Shown one piece after another: positions 1 through 11,958 of a stretch of 64,000 bases of DNA. How positions within the stretch are numbered: position 1 is the stretch's first letter; each line of letters begins with the position of its first letter. The notes under the pieces were generated by a model. It saw only the letters and a list, made by a program, of their open reading frames with translations, had not been told where the DNA came from and made no database searches. The stretch covers positions 2,976,001 through 3,040,000 of the forward strand of contig JBLDXI010000020.1 of assembly GCA_047495785.1 (NCBI GenBank), in the 5' to 3' direction. This stretch comes from Lepidodermella squamata (taxonomy: Eukaryota > Gastrotricha). Both the position numbers and the translations under genes were made by a program.

Positions 1-450
1 ATTCCAGCTTATCGTGCGCCACATCGCATAACAGGCGGCCGGCCACATGTCGCAAAGCGCGCTCGTGAATGAGAATATTACGCCTGCGTTGTTAGTACTA
101 TTATTACTATCCATACACGGCCACATCCCGCCGCCACAGCCGTTAGCTTTTGTGACACGTGGCGTGTGCTTTGCCCTATATAAAATTACGCGCCAAAGGT
201 AAATAAAAGAGCCTGCTGCACCTTGAGAGCTGAAATCTTGATTTTTCATGACCTTTCAACAGAACAAAATTATGATTTACGGCAAAAGCTTGTATTTCGG
301 ATAAAACTATGTTTGCCTGATCTAGAAAATCAGGAAAAAAAATTGAAATTTTAAGAACGTGCAGAGGTGTTGATTTCCGATGACTACAAATTTCTGAAAT
401 GTTTACATTTAAAGTGATTACTCAGCGCCACCATCAAATTGGACTGGTAA
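1..450. other. AT-rich noncoding DNA at the left edge
   Basis: I see no coding exon here. A TATA-like run (ctatataaaa) lies near 176-185, which could belong to a promoter, but no gene can be attached to it. Confidence 0.4.
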
Positions 451-960
451 TACAGTGCAGAATCGTTATAAGGAAGGGGTATATAACGAAATTTTGTTAT
501 AATGAACGAAAATTGCTGGCCCGTGCCGAACTAGGCTATTTGCATGTGAACAACATTTGTTGTAACGAACATTTTATAAGGAACTTTCTCCGTAACAAAC
601 GCCGCGAGGTGGCCCGCTCGTGCGTCAACACGGGCATTTTACCATAGTTATTACGAACCTGAACATTCTAGTGAATATTTTTTGAATTTTTATCTGAAAT
701 TGGGGCTAAAAAATGCCATATCAGAAATTCCTGAGAAAGAAAATTCTTCATCCGATGAACTTTATCTTGAATTATCAGCCTGATCTGGGATGAATGGGAC
801 GATCATACTACTGAAAAATGAAGAATAAAAGCAATAAAATCGAGAAAATCCCAATAAGGTAAGGCCAACTAAAGCAACCTTGTTGTTGTAGTGAACTATT
901 GCTATAGCGAACGTTTTATTCTGGCATTATACGAGTTCGTTATAACGATTCTGCACTGTA
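451..960. mobile_element. MITE with perfect 20-bp terminal inverted repeats, Tc1/mariner-pogo type
   Basis: The sequence tacagtgcagaatcgttata at 451-470 is exactly repeated in inverse orientation at 941-960. Both ends carry a TA that would be the target duplication, leaving element ends that begin CAGTG. Variants of the motif gttataacgaac recur inside, as in pogo/Tigger-derived elements. The roughly 510-bp interior has no transposase, and the only sizeable open frame (399-647) crosses the left end, so it is not a gene. A non-autonomous DNA transposon is the natural reading; the exact superfamily is inferred from the ends only. Confidence 0.85.
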
Positions 961-1059
961 TTCGGGATATTAACTAATCGAATTTTTCTGAATTTTCTTT
1001 TAATTTTTAATTTATTCTCAATTTTCAGCTGGTCTCCATGCCAAAATTTATTACAGCTC

Positions 1060-2030
1060 GTTTACGTGTTTTTGGCTTCATTATTCCCTTGATAATTTCC
1101 ACCTAAACCGCAAGCTGTAGTTATAATGAGGAAAAAACAGTTACGTATAATTTTCTTCACAGCTTTTCACACCATCATGCAATTGAAGTGGCATTTCAAT
1201 GATGACCTCTCAACGACGTTAATTGGCACACTTAACACGTATCTTATTTTCGGCTTGCGCGCGCATCTCATAATAAAATAACGGAAAAAGTTCACTTCTT
1301 TAGCTATAAATTTCATTTTTTGTGTAAAGCTTGGATTCGTAAACATGTTGCTTTTTCAAGCCGGTCGCCATTGCCCTAGATAATTTAAACCCTTAATCTG
1401 TAGGTTAGAATACTTTTTTCATAGGTTGGCTTGTGATGATACACACTATCATGCAGTGAAATTGATGCTTGGATGACCTCTCAACGATGTTAATCGCCAC
1501 GCGGTTCAATTTCGACATTAGCGCGTAAAATTGAGATCGTAATTCATAAAAAAATAACGTAATACACAACAAAGTTCATTTTTTGTCTATAAATGACTTT
1601 GAACCTGTTGACAAAAACTTGTCCGAAATTAGGAAAATAATGCGAAGCTGCAATATAGAGCTTTGGGCATATATTTCATATTTTTGTATAGATAGCATAT
1701 GTTGGATTCGTAAACATGTAGCTTTTTCAAGCCGGTCGCCATTGCCCTAGATAATTTAACCCCTTAAACTGTGGGTAAGGAGAATTTTTTTTCTTAGGTT
1801 GGCTTTTGATGATACACACTATCATGCAGTGAAATTGATGTTTAGATGACCTCTCAACGATGCTAATACGCACATGTTTCTCATTCTCGACATGAGCGTG
1901 TAAAATTAAGATCCTTATTCATAAAAAACATAGCGTAAAAAAACATCAGGAAAAAGTTTAGTTTTTTGTCTAAATGACATTGAACCTGTTGACAAAAAAA
2001 TCGTCCGAAATTAGGAAAATGATGCGAAAT
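1060..2030. repeat. Three diverged direct repeats, 270-370 bp each
   Basis: Two landmarks recur in order. A gataattt motif lies at 1092, 1379 and 1750, and gatgacctctcaacga lies near 1201, 1472 and 1845. Copies two (about 1331-1690) and three (about 1693-2030) match closely, sharing for example ccggtcgccattgcccta and acactatcatgcagtgaaat. The first copy (about 1060-1325) is more diverged and shorter. No open frame is conserved. This looks like an old local tandem duplication or a satellite-like repeat. Confidence 0.8.
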
Positions 2031-2131
2031 ACTGATATAAAGCTGAACTTTTTTATTACAGACATCAGAAGCACTGGAGTAAACAAATGAAAATCTTGAA
2101 AAAAATAATTTAACATTTCAAGCACGAGAAA

Positions 2132-3901
2132 CTAGAATTCGGATATGTTAGCCGAGCGTGTCATTTTGTTAAAATAATTTATAACCGCCGAGGTCGAGTT
2201 TGCAGTAGCCTGAAGCGTATCAAACGCCCAGCCGTTCGCCTTGCATTTATCGTAAAAACTTGGCCCACTGCCAAAACACGCCGCAGTCACTTGTTTGTCG
2301 TCGAATTTCGGTATCAAAAATAGATCTTGTTTAGTTTCACCAGGGCTTGTTCCGCTAGCTAGATCGATCACAAAAAATCGATATCTATCCATAGCTGAGA
2401 AGATGATATCGTCAAAATTATCAGTTATAACAGCCGAAAGATGAAGGTCATCGATAAAAAATGGCGCCGACATTTTGGCCATTGCATTGCTGAGTGAGTC
2501 GAATTTCACGACAATTTCCGGGTCAGATCGCAGGGTGGCTACAAGCCAGTCGATCGGTAATCGCCGTTTATTAGCTTCGCAGTAGAAAATTTCACTCCCT
2601 AAATTTTGCTCCGATTTAAGGCCGATATTAATCGATTTGCCGCTCAGATAGACACGTTCAAAGCCTTGTGATTTCAACTGGGCGAAATAGGCCATTAAGA
2701 AGTGGCTGAATTGAGTCAGATTCGAGCGGAGTTGTTCGAAATTTGTGCCAGCCAATAGGCATGGAGCGGCACCGTGGTGTAGGATGAAGCACGTCCGTGT
2801 TTGAGGTATTTCATGGGCGAAAATTGCGTAAGCTATCAGAGGTAAATCTTCGTCGATTCGGTTGAGGAAAAGTAGGGATCGCGAGAAGATTTCGATTTTC
2901 CTGTTCGAAAATCCGAAATGCCGCTGTGCCTTCTCCGTGACCTAAATATTTATTTTATTTAAATAATATTGAATTTCGATCGGCCTAATTATATACCTCA
3001 ACGGTTTGAACAGAGTTAGATACTTGTTGGACATCAAATGGGGTGAAGTCGAGGCCATTGAAGGACTGGATTTGGCCGGCAATTGAAGTCAAAAGAAACT
3101 GAAGGATCCCATTCGAAAACGAGCAGTCAATGGAGGCAAAGCTCACTTCTGTATAATTGGCAAAAAAATAATAAATATTAGGATTAATTAGAAATATTAT
3201 ATTTTTCAAACGGCGTTTTTTAGAAACTCGAAAATATTCTTGAGCAAAAAATCAAATACAAGTCGGAAAAATGAACCTTAAATGTAGGGAGTTCATAAAA
3301 CAATTTAAAATTAGAAATTGAATTATTCAAAAAAATTGAAATACAATTTTCAACTTTTTCAAAATTTGCAAAATTATCGCAACTTCAAAAAATTTACTCA
3401 AAAAAGCCGACTGGAATTTATTAAAATTTTTATTTAAATCGCAAAATTTTTACCTTTGAAATTAATTGGTGAGCAGGATGATACGGAAGCAGTCGATGAA
3501 GCAACGGAAGAATCGGACGAGCTATTAGGCACCATGCGCTTTTGCTTTTTAACCGGTATTTGATTATTATTATTACTATCGCGCCATTTTTTGTCACGAT
3601 TTAATCGCGCCTCGCGTCGACGCGCCAGTTTTTGCTCAGGTGTCATGCGCGTCGCGTTGTGCCGCACCTGGTTGTGAATCTGGAAGCCGGTTCGGCTCGT
3701 AAACAACAACGCGCACTTGTCGCACTCGATCAGCTTAGGCACAACCGCCGAATTGCTGTCCATTTTGCGCGAGTGGTACACCCGCCCAACAGGGCAGTCG
3801 TTCATTTGATGCTGAATCAACACTTCCATTTTGCAAAATTTCGTGAACGAATTGCCGGACCGACATAGGAAACACTTGAAAACCTCCTCGATCGACGCCA
3901 T
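2132..3901 (-). CDS. C2H2 zinc-finger protein with divergent CBP/p300-type (KAT11) domain, copy A
   Basis: Three exons by my reading, 3901-3454, 3148-2997 and 2941-2132, keep one frame and give about 469 residues. The N-terminus has finger-like Cys/His clusters (FKCFLC, IECDKC...HNQVRH) followed by a basic, Ser-rich linker. The C-terminal half aligns by eye with the CBP/p300 acetyltransferase domain: FAHEI stands for VQEYG, then FLMAYFAQLKSQGFERVYL for the GYLEYVKKLGY region, and WAFDTL for the WEFSSL motif near the domain end. The p300 Trp1436 and Tyr1467 positions appear to be Tyr and Phe, so acetyltransferase activity is doubtful. It is a close paralogue of the gene starting at 5662 and begins 27 bp beyond that gene's stop. 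A polyadenylation-like AATAAA lies near 2050-2056. Role unknown; a nuclear, chromatin-linked function is inference. Confidence 0.75.
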
Positions 3902-3931
3902 GTAATTTACAATTTCTAAAAAAATTTATTA
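3902..3931 (-). promoter_or_regulatory. Very short intercistronic gap with AATAAA and acceptor-like TTTTTTTAG
   Basis: Only 27 bp separate the stop codon of copy B from the ATG of copy A on the minus strand. An AATAAA overlaps the stop, and a T-run ending in TAG follows 13 bp before the downstream ATG. This is the layout expected of a polycistronic pair resolved by trans-splicing. It could instead be an unused cryptic acceptor. Confidence 0.5.
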
Positions 3932-5662
3932 ATAAAATGAAACGTCAATCTCTTGAGCCAGCCAAGCGATTTCGCTGAATATTGAGTAAGAAGCAAATTT
4001 TGCATTATTCAACGTGTCAAAATGCCAATTTTCATCGTAACATTTTTCGCGGAAATTGCGAGCAGTTGCCAGAAAAATAGGCGTCACAACGTAGTTTGGC
4101 TTCGAAGTCGAGGCAACTAGCTGTTGCCCAGGTAATAAATCGATAACCAAAAATCGATAACGTTTATACAGGGTGTTTAAAACGTTTTGAGGCGACGCTA
4201 GTGGACTGTCGTCGATAATCGTCTCCAATCGATCGCGAAAATTGATGTCATCGATTAAAATCGGAATTTTGAAATTCACATTAAATTTTCGCCGATCGCT
4301 TAGCGATTGAAATGAATCGATAATTCCGGCCTTTGACGCGATTTGTAACGCCGACATGAGCCATTCGATGGTTATCGAAGTTGACGTAGTCGGAAACGGA
4401 AAATTCTCGTCAGTCGCTATTAACCGACAGCCCCAAGTTGCGAGGTAAATTTTGTGGTACTCCCGCTTTCTCATACATGAAAAATAGGCGTTTAGGAAGG
4501 CTGAATAAATCATCGGATATCGATGCGCGGCTTCGAGGTCATTGGCGCGTGGCGCGCCAAAGTGCGTAATCATAACGCGCTTTTGAGAGATAAATTCACG
4601 CGCGAATATCGCGAAAATTATCATTTCTTCACTTTCATTATCGCAGCTTTGCTTTGTGAGAAAAATCGTTCGGTCGAGGTACTCGATTTTAGGCTGATCA
4701 GCGTCGAGGAATTGCCGCATCGAATAATCCATCTATTAAAAATTAATTTTAATTAATTAAATTTTCATGATTAAATTTAATCAAATGATTAACATCTTAG
4801 ACATTTCAGATTTTTTGATTGTTTTCAAAGGAATTTGAACCGGCACGACTTTGCCGGGTGATAATATCAGGTAGTTAAAAAAAACGTGGGCTAATAAAAG
4901 TTCAGCAGGTGCGCATGTAAATTATATTATTTATGCTTGTTTGTTTATATATGGCGCTTACTTCGAAATGACTTCGAACGCAAGAAACCTGGCGAACAAC
5001 GAACGCAGGGGCGGTCGACTCGTCGCTGAGGTCAAAAAGAGACAAAAATTCAAGCTGCATTTGTTGAGAAAACGCCGAAATTGGAGCTGAAAAATAAATT
5101 GAAAAATAAATGAAAAATTATAAAATAAATTCAGAAAAATAATACCTTGTTTAAATATTGAATTATTTGCCGCTGGTGGTATAGGCGTGAAGCTATTCAT
5201 AGACAGGTCACTTTTAACGCTTTCAATATCGGCGAAAGAAACATCCTCGCAAACCGGGCTCTGAACGGGAGTTTCGCATTTTTCCTCAATTTTCGGCACA
5301 GAAACGTTGTGGTCACCCTCGTTTTTATTCGGCCTAATGTTGTTCAGTTCAAACAGCGTGTCGCGGTGATACTGGCCCTGAGCCTTGTCAATCTCGCGAT
5401 CAGTTGGCTGCAGCCGCCCTGACGTAGCGCCGTGCATTAAAATGGCATGTTGGCGCAAATTTTGGTACTCAGTGAAAAGGACATTGCAGTCGATGCAGGC
5501 TATCAGCGAGTTGAGGAAGCGCTGGTTAGCCGATTGAATCGCCTCGCAGTTGCCCTCGAGTTGATGCTTAGACAACGCTGATAGAGTTTTGTACTTGGTA
5601 AAACGGCGGCAGAGTCGGCAGCGAAATATATGGTTCACCTTAACGCTGCTTGTTGTAGCCAT
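3929..5662 (-). CDS. C2H2 zinc-finger protein with divergent CBP/p300-type (KAT11) domain, copy B
   Basis: Exons 5662-5146, 5086-4962 and 4732-3929 join in frame to about 481 residues. An in-frame Met at 5686 is also possible, but the MATTSS start aligns with MASIEE of copy A. N-terminal fingers are visible as FRCRLC...HQLEGNC and IACIDC...HAILMH. An acidic linker follows, then the KAT11-like region. APAFVVRQVS matches the entry strand of p300. IIFAIFAREF takes the place of FFGMHVQEYG. VMITHFGAP replaces YISYLDS. WHFDTL near the end matches WEFSSL. Catalytic positions of p300 look substituted (Tyr for the active-site Trp, Phe for the catalytic Tyr). Exon number and order match copy A. Function unknown; a pseudo-acetyltransferase acting in chromatin or protein binding is inference. 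Confidence 0.75.
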
Positions 5663-5686
5663 TTTGATAAAGTATAAACTATTCAT

Positions 5687-8600
5687 GAAAAATACGAAAA
5701 AAAATAATTAAAAAAATAATCCCAAACACATATTTTTTCCTGCGTATTTTAATTTTGTTCAAAACCTATTTCACGAGCGATGTTGGTCACGTGCCCAGTT
5801 TTTTTCTGCCTAGTCATCCATATGAGTAAGCAGAAAAAAATGGAAAAAATTCAGAAAAAGCTGCTTAGGAAAAAATTAAAAAAAAATGAATAGGTAGATG
5901 AAACTGGACACGTAAAATTGGGTTTGAACACATGGAAATGGAAAAGGCAAAAAGGTATGTAATTAAATTTGAAAAAAGTCAAGGTCATTCCTAATTAAAA
6001 ATTAATGCAAAGTTTAGACAATTAAAACGATGTTGAATTTCTTACAAATTTGGGACATTACATGTGAAAATCTAGCTTTCGTCAGTCGTCAGTAAATAAG
6101 AAAATTATCACAAAAACGGGACTAGCCACTGAGGCCAGCCACTTTATCAAGCTTGCCAGAACTCAGAGATTACATGTGGCTGGCTACCTAAACATTGATA
6201 ACTGGTAAGGTAAAACAAGCGGCTTTTACAACGCGATATATCCAGTAAACAATGGTTTAGATATTTTCCATGAAAACAGTAGCAAGAATAATGAACTAGA
6301 CAAGGACGTATAAAAGCTAATATTTTTACTAAATTCTATGTTTTGAATACAATAAAGCCGTAAGAATTAAAATTTCACCCAAGCTGCACAATAAGGACGG
6401 AAGTTGTGCCACAAAAATTTTTAAATTTATTTGGCACTGGAGGAATTGCACCTAGCCAGGGCCACTTTCTATACAAGCGGCGAAATAAGTGAAGCGGTAT
6501 GAAAAATAATTTTTTCTCGCGCGAAGATTTTTTGGTAAAAAAGTGTCATAATGTGACCTTTTCCTATACTACTGATATGTTGAGCTTTCTAAATAACACA
6601 GGTAGTAGCGAATGACAGCTTGATAACATCTCGGTTTAAAATGATAGGCAGAAAAAGCGTACAGGTAAAAGCTCTACAAAGCTAATGAGCCGGCATGTAT
6701 ATATATATTGGTGGTGTTTGGTGTCATGACGGAAAGTTTTTATTTCGCGCGCACAGCTTTGCCGGCCAAAAAAACGTGATAAAAACAAAGTTGCGGTGGT
6801 TTTTTCTCCTCTCTCGCGCGCGCGATGACCGTTCGAGGTCCGTGAGTAATATAAGCGCTATTCCTTATCTTAGAACAGATTTCGCGTTCGTATTAGGTCA
6901 CGGCTTGAAAAAGGGCCTTGAGTTACATGATGAAGTTTTGCCTCCTCATGCAAATGTAAATAAGCCCACAGCGTTTACAAAACAGAAAAGTATAACAGAT
7001 GAGGCAAACGTTTGCGCTTAATTAGAAATTTTAGGAAAAAAGTTAAACCTCACTTTTTGCTAAGTGTTACACTTATATGATAATTTAAAATAAAAATAAC
7101 CTATGATACGCATGTAACGTATGGACACATAAACGTCACATGCTATGGCGTGGGTGGTTCTCTGTATAATGCGAAAACGAAAAGAGTGCAGCGAAAAAAG
7201 GGAAAGGGCTTTGGAAGCAGCGAGAGCAAAACGGCAAAAAAGCAATTCAATCATTTGTCACAGTGACATTTGAGCAACGAAATTAGAGCGAAACGAAGAA
7301 AGCGCAAGTCGAGGTGATCAAAATTAAAATAACTGTAACTATATATTTTTAACCTTTAACGCTGTAATAATAGATAACAATTAACCTATTCGCAAGGAGG
7401 CGAGCGAGAGCGAAAAAAATAGTTTTTTGAATAATTCCTTTTGGATTTGATTTTTACAATCAGTTTTTTCCCATTTAGCTACTGAATAATGAAATTTATC
7501 GATTGGTTATAAATATTAGCCATTTCGTTGATTTTGGCACTATTCCATAGGATTTAGAAAATTCTGTTAGAAACATAATTTTTAGATACCTAATATAAAT
7601 TCTGTAGTTTTAGAGCTAAAACGACAAAAATCGGAGGTTTTTAGTGAAATCGCTCCACTTCGCTCTACGTTGTGCGCCCTCAAGTTTGCTCTGGCTTGCT
7701 CAACTTCGCTCATCCCGGGGTTGAGCGGGAGCAAAGAAAGCAACTTCGGTCGTGGAGCCAACAAAAGCTGGAGAGTAGTAGAGCAAACGAGAGCGAAAAC
7801 GGCCCTATCGAACCCTTGTTGTAATAGTACGTAATAGTACACTATTACCATGTCTATTCCTCCAAGATCGAATCAGCTGTCGTTTCGTTTTGCTCCAAAG
7901 TCCATGCTCTATTTTGCGCAACTAGCGTAGAACCCTTGGAGGAATAGAGATACTACAAGGTAGAACCGACCGGCGGTCTTTTTCAAAGAGGGAATTCCAC
8001 TCGATTATGTAGCTCATCAGCGATTCGGCACCTTAGCAACCGTTGCTATGCAAATGCGTCCATTTGGTTCAACGTGGTGTCACAGAAATAAGTTCTAACA
8101 GTAGAAAACTATGCATTCATTGTTGTTACGAAAATGTTAAAGCGTCCAATGATCCTCACACAAGAGGTATTTTAAAAAAGCAAAAAAAAAATGAAAAGTG
8201 AGCATTTCCAAGAATGCTGTAAAACCAGCTCACGCTTCTTCCAAACTTTCTGCGCAATCTGCATTCGCCGCTCAGCTAAGAATAGTTGCTATTATTCGAA
8301 GGCAATGAAAAAGCTAAAGTTTATTTGCCACGTTAACGTACATTTGAACGAAAAAGGTACAAAAGCGCGTATGAAATTTCAGTTAAAAATGATAAACATT
8401 TGTTGTCAACCAGCGCGCAAACTCTCAGGGCCTACTCTATACCCTGATATAATCCTCCATTGCTTGTACGGGGCTAAAGCAACGAGGGCAAGGATGAAGG
8501 AGACATGCACTATGTCACGCGACCACGAAAGCATATATTGTTTAATTTCACGCAATTTTCTTATTTTTGTAACCATGACATTGATGGAGGGAAAAAAATT

Positions 8601-9043
8601 TCTTGGATTTATGAGACCTTGGCGTAGTTTATTATTACTTAAGTTTTAAGCGGCTTGTTTTCAGTGACATGATTTCCTAATTAGCGCGAAATTATGCACT
8701 CTGGCGTGTGTTTTTTATTCAACAATGGACAATGCCAACCTTAACACAAAATCATGTTTAATCATCATGCATACAATGTACTCGTGATTAGAAACGCATT
8801 AAAATCTTCTAGTCCGTCTTAATAATCTCAAAAAAACACGTTCGGTGCATAGGTGAATACCTAATATTTAGGTACAACGGACGAAAGTACCACACGTAAA
8901 CTTGAGCGAAACAATGACAGCACTCAAATAGCGATTTGATACATAGGGTTTCAGCCCAAGTGTTCAAAAACAAAAGTCCACTGGTGACGAGGTCAAAAAT
9001 AGCTCAGTAAGTTGAATCGGTTGTTGGGTAAAACGTTGTTGTT
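5687..9043. other. Long intergenic stretch without a recognisable gene
   Basis: AT-rich DNA with scattered short open frames that overlap on both strands and show no domain, splice pattern or codon bias I trust. At 7640-7800 there are many GAGC/GCTC-containing words with a palindromic core (cttcgctcatcccggggttg). Open frames at 6695-7021 and 8191-8649 were judged chance. Confidence 0.5.
5757..5929. repeat. Imperfect inverted repeat, MITE-like
   Basis: The left arm (gttcaaaacc... cacgtgcccagttt, about 5757-5802) is matched inversely by aaactggacacgt...gggtttgaac ending at 5929. Arms are about 30 bp with a few mismatches and one insertion in the left arm. No clear target duplication is visible. 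Confidence 0.5.
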
Positions 9044-11958
9044 TTAGATAACACTTCGGTTCTCATCAGCTCGCTCGGGATCGTAATCGGACCACATGAC
9101 CCAGTACGTAGTAAGGGTTCGGTTTTCATACTATAAATGTGGGAGATTAACATAGGAGTAATCCTTAGTCTGGCTTCAACTTACGGGTATACGAAGAGTC
9201 CCTCTTTCTAGGAAGCGGAACTCATCAGCATTTTCGACTCTGTGATAGACAGCCGAGGAGACATGAGTTTTCATACCTTGGATAAAATGGTGAATATAAA
9301 ACGCATTTCCATTTGTTGACATTTGACATGATTACTTACCCATTCCTGTAGCATTGATAAGAGCAGCCGTGTTCATAACATGGCCGTAGATGCCAACTTG
9401 AGGGGTTCGCAGTCCTGTGAAAATAGTCGCGTAGCCTGGCCCGGCATGGACTCCAATCCGAAGACGGAAAGGGACTCCGCCTGAGTCTTCATCGGCTCCA
9501 ACTGTGTCTTCGGCAATCACGTCCTGAAGCTCGAGGGCAAGGAAGACCATCTAACATGAGGGTAGAAGCTTCATCTCAAGAGTTAAAAAACAAAAAAGGA
9601 ACCTCAGCAACGTGGTCCTGTAACAGAAAATAGGTTGAGATTTCAAGATTATATGAATGAATTTTCAAATTACAGCGGCGTGTGCTTCTCCGATTCCAGA
9701 AGCCAGGCAGAAAGCATCGCCTACGACTTCCACCTTAATGGAGCATGATTTCACCATGATAAGACTCAAGGAATGGACCAACCTTGAAGCATCCATACTT
9801 CACCAACCTCGATTCCAACTGAAATCAGCCATAGTGAAAGCGACAGAATAATGTAGCAACTTACATCTTCGAAAAATTGAGTAAGGGCTGTTAGGAAGAC
9901 CTCCATTTCGAGCTCAGCCATAAGTGATAGCATATTGGTAACATTCATCATCATTACGCAACAATCTGTGGAGGAAGAAAAGGCCGATAGTTCACGCGAT
10001 TTTTCAGTATTCAAAAGTGTACCGGAAACGTGACGCGGTGGGAACTTCTGACCGGATTTAATCGCTGGAACGAAATATCTAGGGACGCAGTCGTACAAAA
10101 GTTGCATAGTCTGGCAAAAGGATACTTCAAAATAGGTGGTAAAACGAACGAGTGATAGGCAATACCTGACCGAGAACCTCGAGGTTCTCGTGAGCTTCGA
10201 TGATGTGGCTCTGCAGTAATCTAACAGCGATGGCATGGGCCACAGCCCCGATAACACAGACAACGATAGAGATCGCTATCATAACTGCCGCTGAATTGAA
10301 AGGAGTTGAGCCTTTTTTCGAAGTTACTCATAAATCAATAGCTTACAGAAAACTTCGTGGGGCTTCCAAGAATTCGCATACCGCTTGATTGAATCTTGCG
10401 AGACGGTCAAAAATGCCGCCATGATGAACTCAATATTACCACTCTGAGCCGTTGATGCGACAGTCCAGGGATCTCCTTGAGGCGTCTCGAAATCGTTAGC
10501 CAAAATCTGGCATGGATAACATGTTGATGATTTCAGGTCTGCTTACGGAAAATCATACGTATTGGTTGTAGACATCCCATTCTCGGAAGCTATCTTGATC
10601 AGTCATGTTTTTCACAAGAGCTAAAGCCCTGTCCGATGTGATGGTAATGATCTTCATGTATTCTGTCCATGAGTTATACGATTCGATCATATTCGTGTAG
10701 GCGGGATCCTCGAATTCAACCGTTCGATCTTTAAGATTATAAAGTGCGTCGAATCTGAAAATGTTGAGCGAGTAAAGCTGGTATTAGTAGCTCACTTTCA
10801 GCAGCAATCTTATGGCCAACAATAGACATCTTTCGGAAATTGATATACTGAAACAAGTCAGAATTAGTGAATAGTGTAGCTAAATTTTCCGAGGAATAGT
10901 ATATTAAACTTACCATTTGGAAAATATAGTAGAGACTTAAAAAGTCACCCCAGTCTTGAAAACGGTCCGAAGTGAACGTTGTAGTGCTCACGATGGCTGT
11001 CAAGCTGTCGATGATTGTAGTGTAGAATTGAATGACTTCTAACTCTGTTTAGTTCCATAAAAAGCTTTGAAACAACATCGTATAACTGGAAAAATGAAAC
11101 CTGTCGTTCCGTTTGGAGCCTATAGAAAAGGAGCGAATCTATGAGGTCGTCGCAAGTACGATTTTGATTCTTACCTTTCTTGTATCACGCCACAATCGCA
11201 GTGCGCTCTTCAAAGCAGCTGGCGAGGTAACATTAACTCTTAGGGGCTCGGGGAGAGCGCTGAAGTCCGTCGGCCAGTTGGGAATGTATAACAGTTTCTT
11301 GAGCGATGAAAGTAAGTACAAATGCCATAGATGAAAGTTGCGAACCTACCGAGTCAACTTTACGCATTGCAATCTGAGCTCTCTGAAGGAAATTATCATA
11401 GGGGCCTCGGTTGAACCTAGATTAGTCATGGGGTCAATAGTTAGAATCGAAAGTATAAGAGTTTATTACTCATAAAATGGCTCCATTTCCACTTCAGCCG
11501 TTCGGTTGAAAACAAATGTTCAAGCGTAACCATTTGAAAATGAGTTACTTACATGCAAGTAGCGTGGTAACTTCATACAGATCAAAGACTATGTTGCTTA
11601 CAACCTTCAATCTGTTTCCTTTTGCCGTTCGAAGCGTATTCAACTCGGCATCGGTGTAGATTTGGACGAAAATGGAGGCCGCTCCCAAAAGAACAACTAG
11701 CAGAATCTGTAGATGGTTCAAATCGTTTTCGTTCTCCGATGAGACTCAATTTCAAACCTGCACACGCTGGAAAATGCGCCCTAATTTCGTTTTCGGATTG
11801 CTTTGCATGAATTCATAGAGTATGCCAGCTTGAACTGCAACGCTGTCCGCAACCGACCGCGCTCTGCCTGACAGAACGCTTGGCGCCTTTTTAACCGATT
11901 TATCGTCAAAGTCATCGAGCGACGCTTGACGCGCAGTCGAAATGTTAGCTACCTTCAT
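9044..11958 (-). CDS. NIT-domain receptor guanylyl cyclase with degenerate catalytic site
   Basis: About 18 small exons give about 676 residues. The order is: cytosolic N-terminus (11958-11758); first membrane helix ILLVVLLGAASIFVQIY; an extracellular region with a NIT-like helical stretch (FYTTIIDSLTAIV, LYYIFQMYINFRKM); second helix VMIAISIVVCVIGAVAHAI; linker LEVLGQTMQLLYDCVPRYF typical of cyclases; class III cyclase domain ending in TYWVMW. Nitrate/nitrite or NO-related sensing is the family expectation for NIT domains. KVEVVGDAF keeps the second metal Asp. The first metal site reads MMNVTNM (Asp to Asn), YGHVMNTAAL replaces FGDTVNTASR, and the transition-state Arg is gone. Activity is therefore doubtful. 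Exons at 9617-9603 (15 nt) and 11491-11470 (22 nt) are microexons. The junction between 10796 and 10754 is one base out of frame in my model. Confidence 0.8.

Noticed and set aside
399-647. 82-codon open frame on the plus strand
   Set aside because: It runs across the left end of the MITE at 451-960 and has no protein features.
6695-7021. 108-codon plus-strand frame
   Set aside because: No splice sites, domain or codon bias; low-complexity start.
8191-8649. 152-codon plus-strand frame, Cys-containing
   Set aside because: Composition resembles translated AT-rich noncoding DNA; no domain, and no exon-like GC rise.
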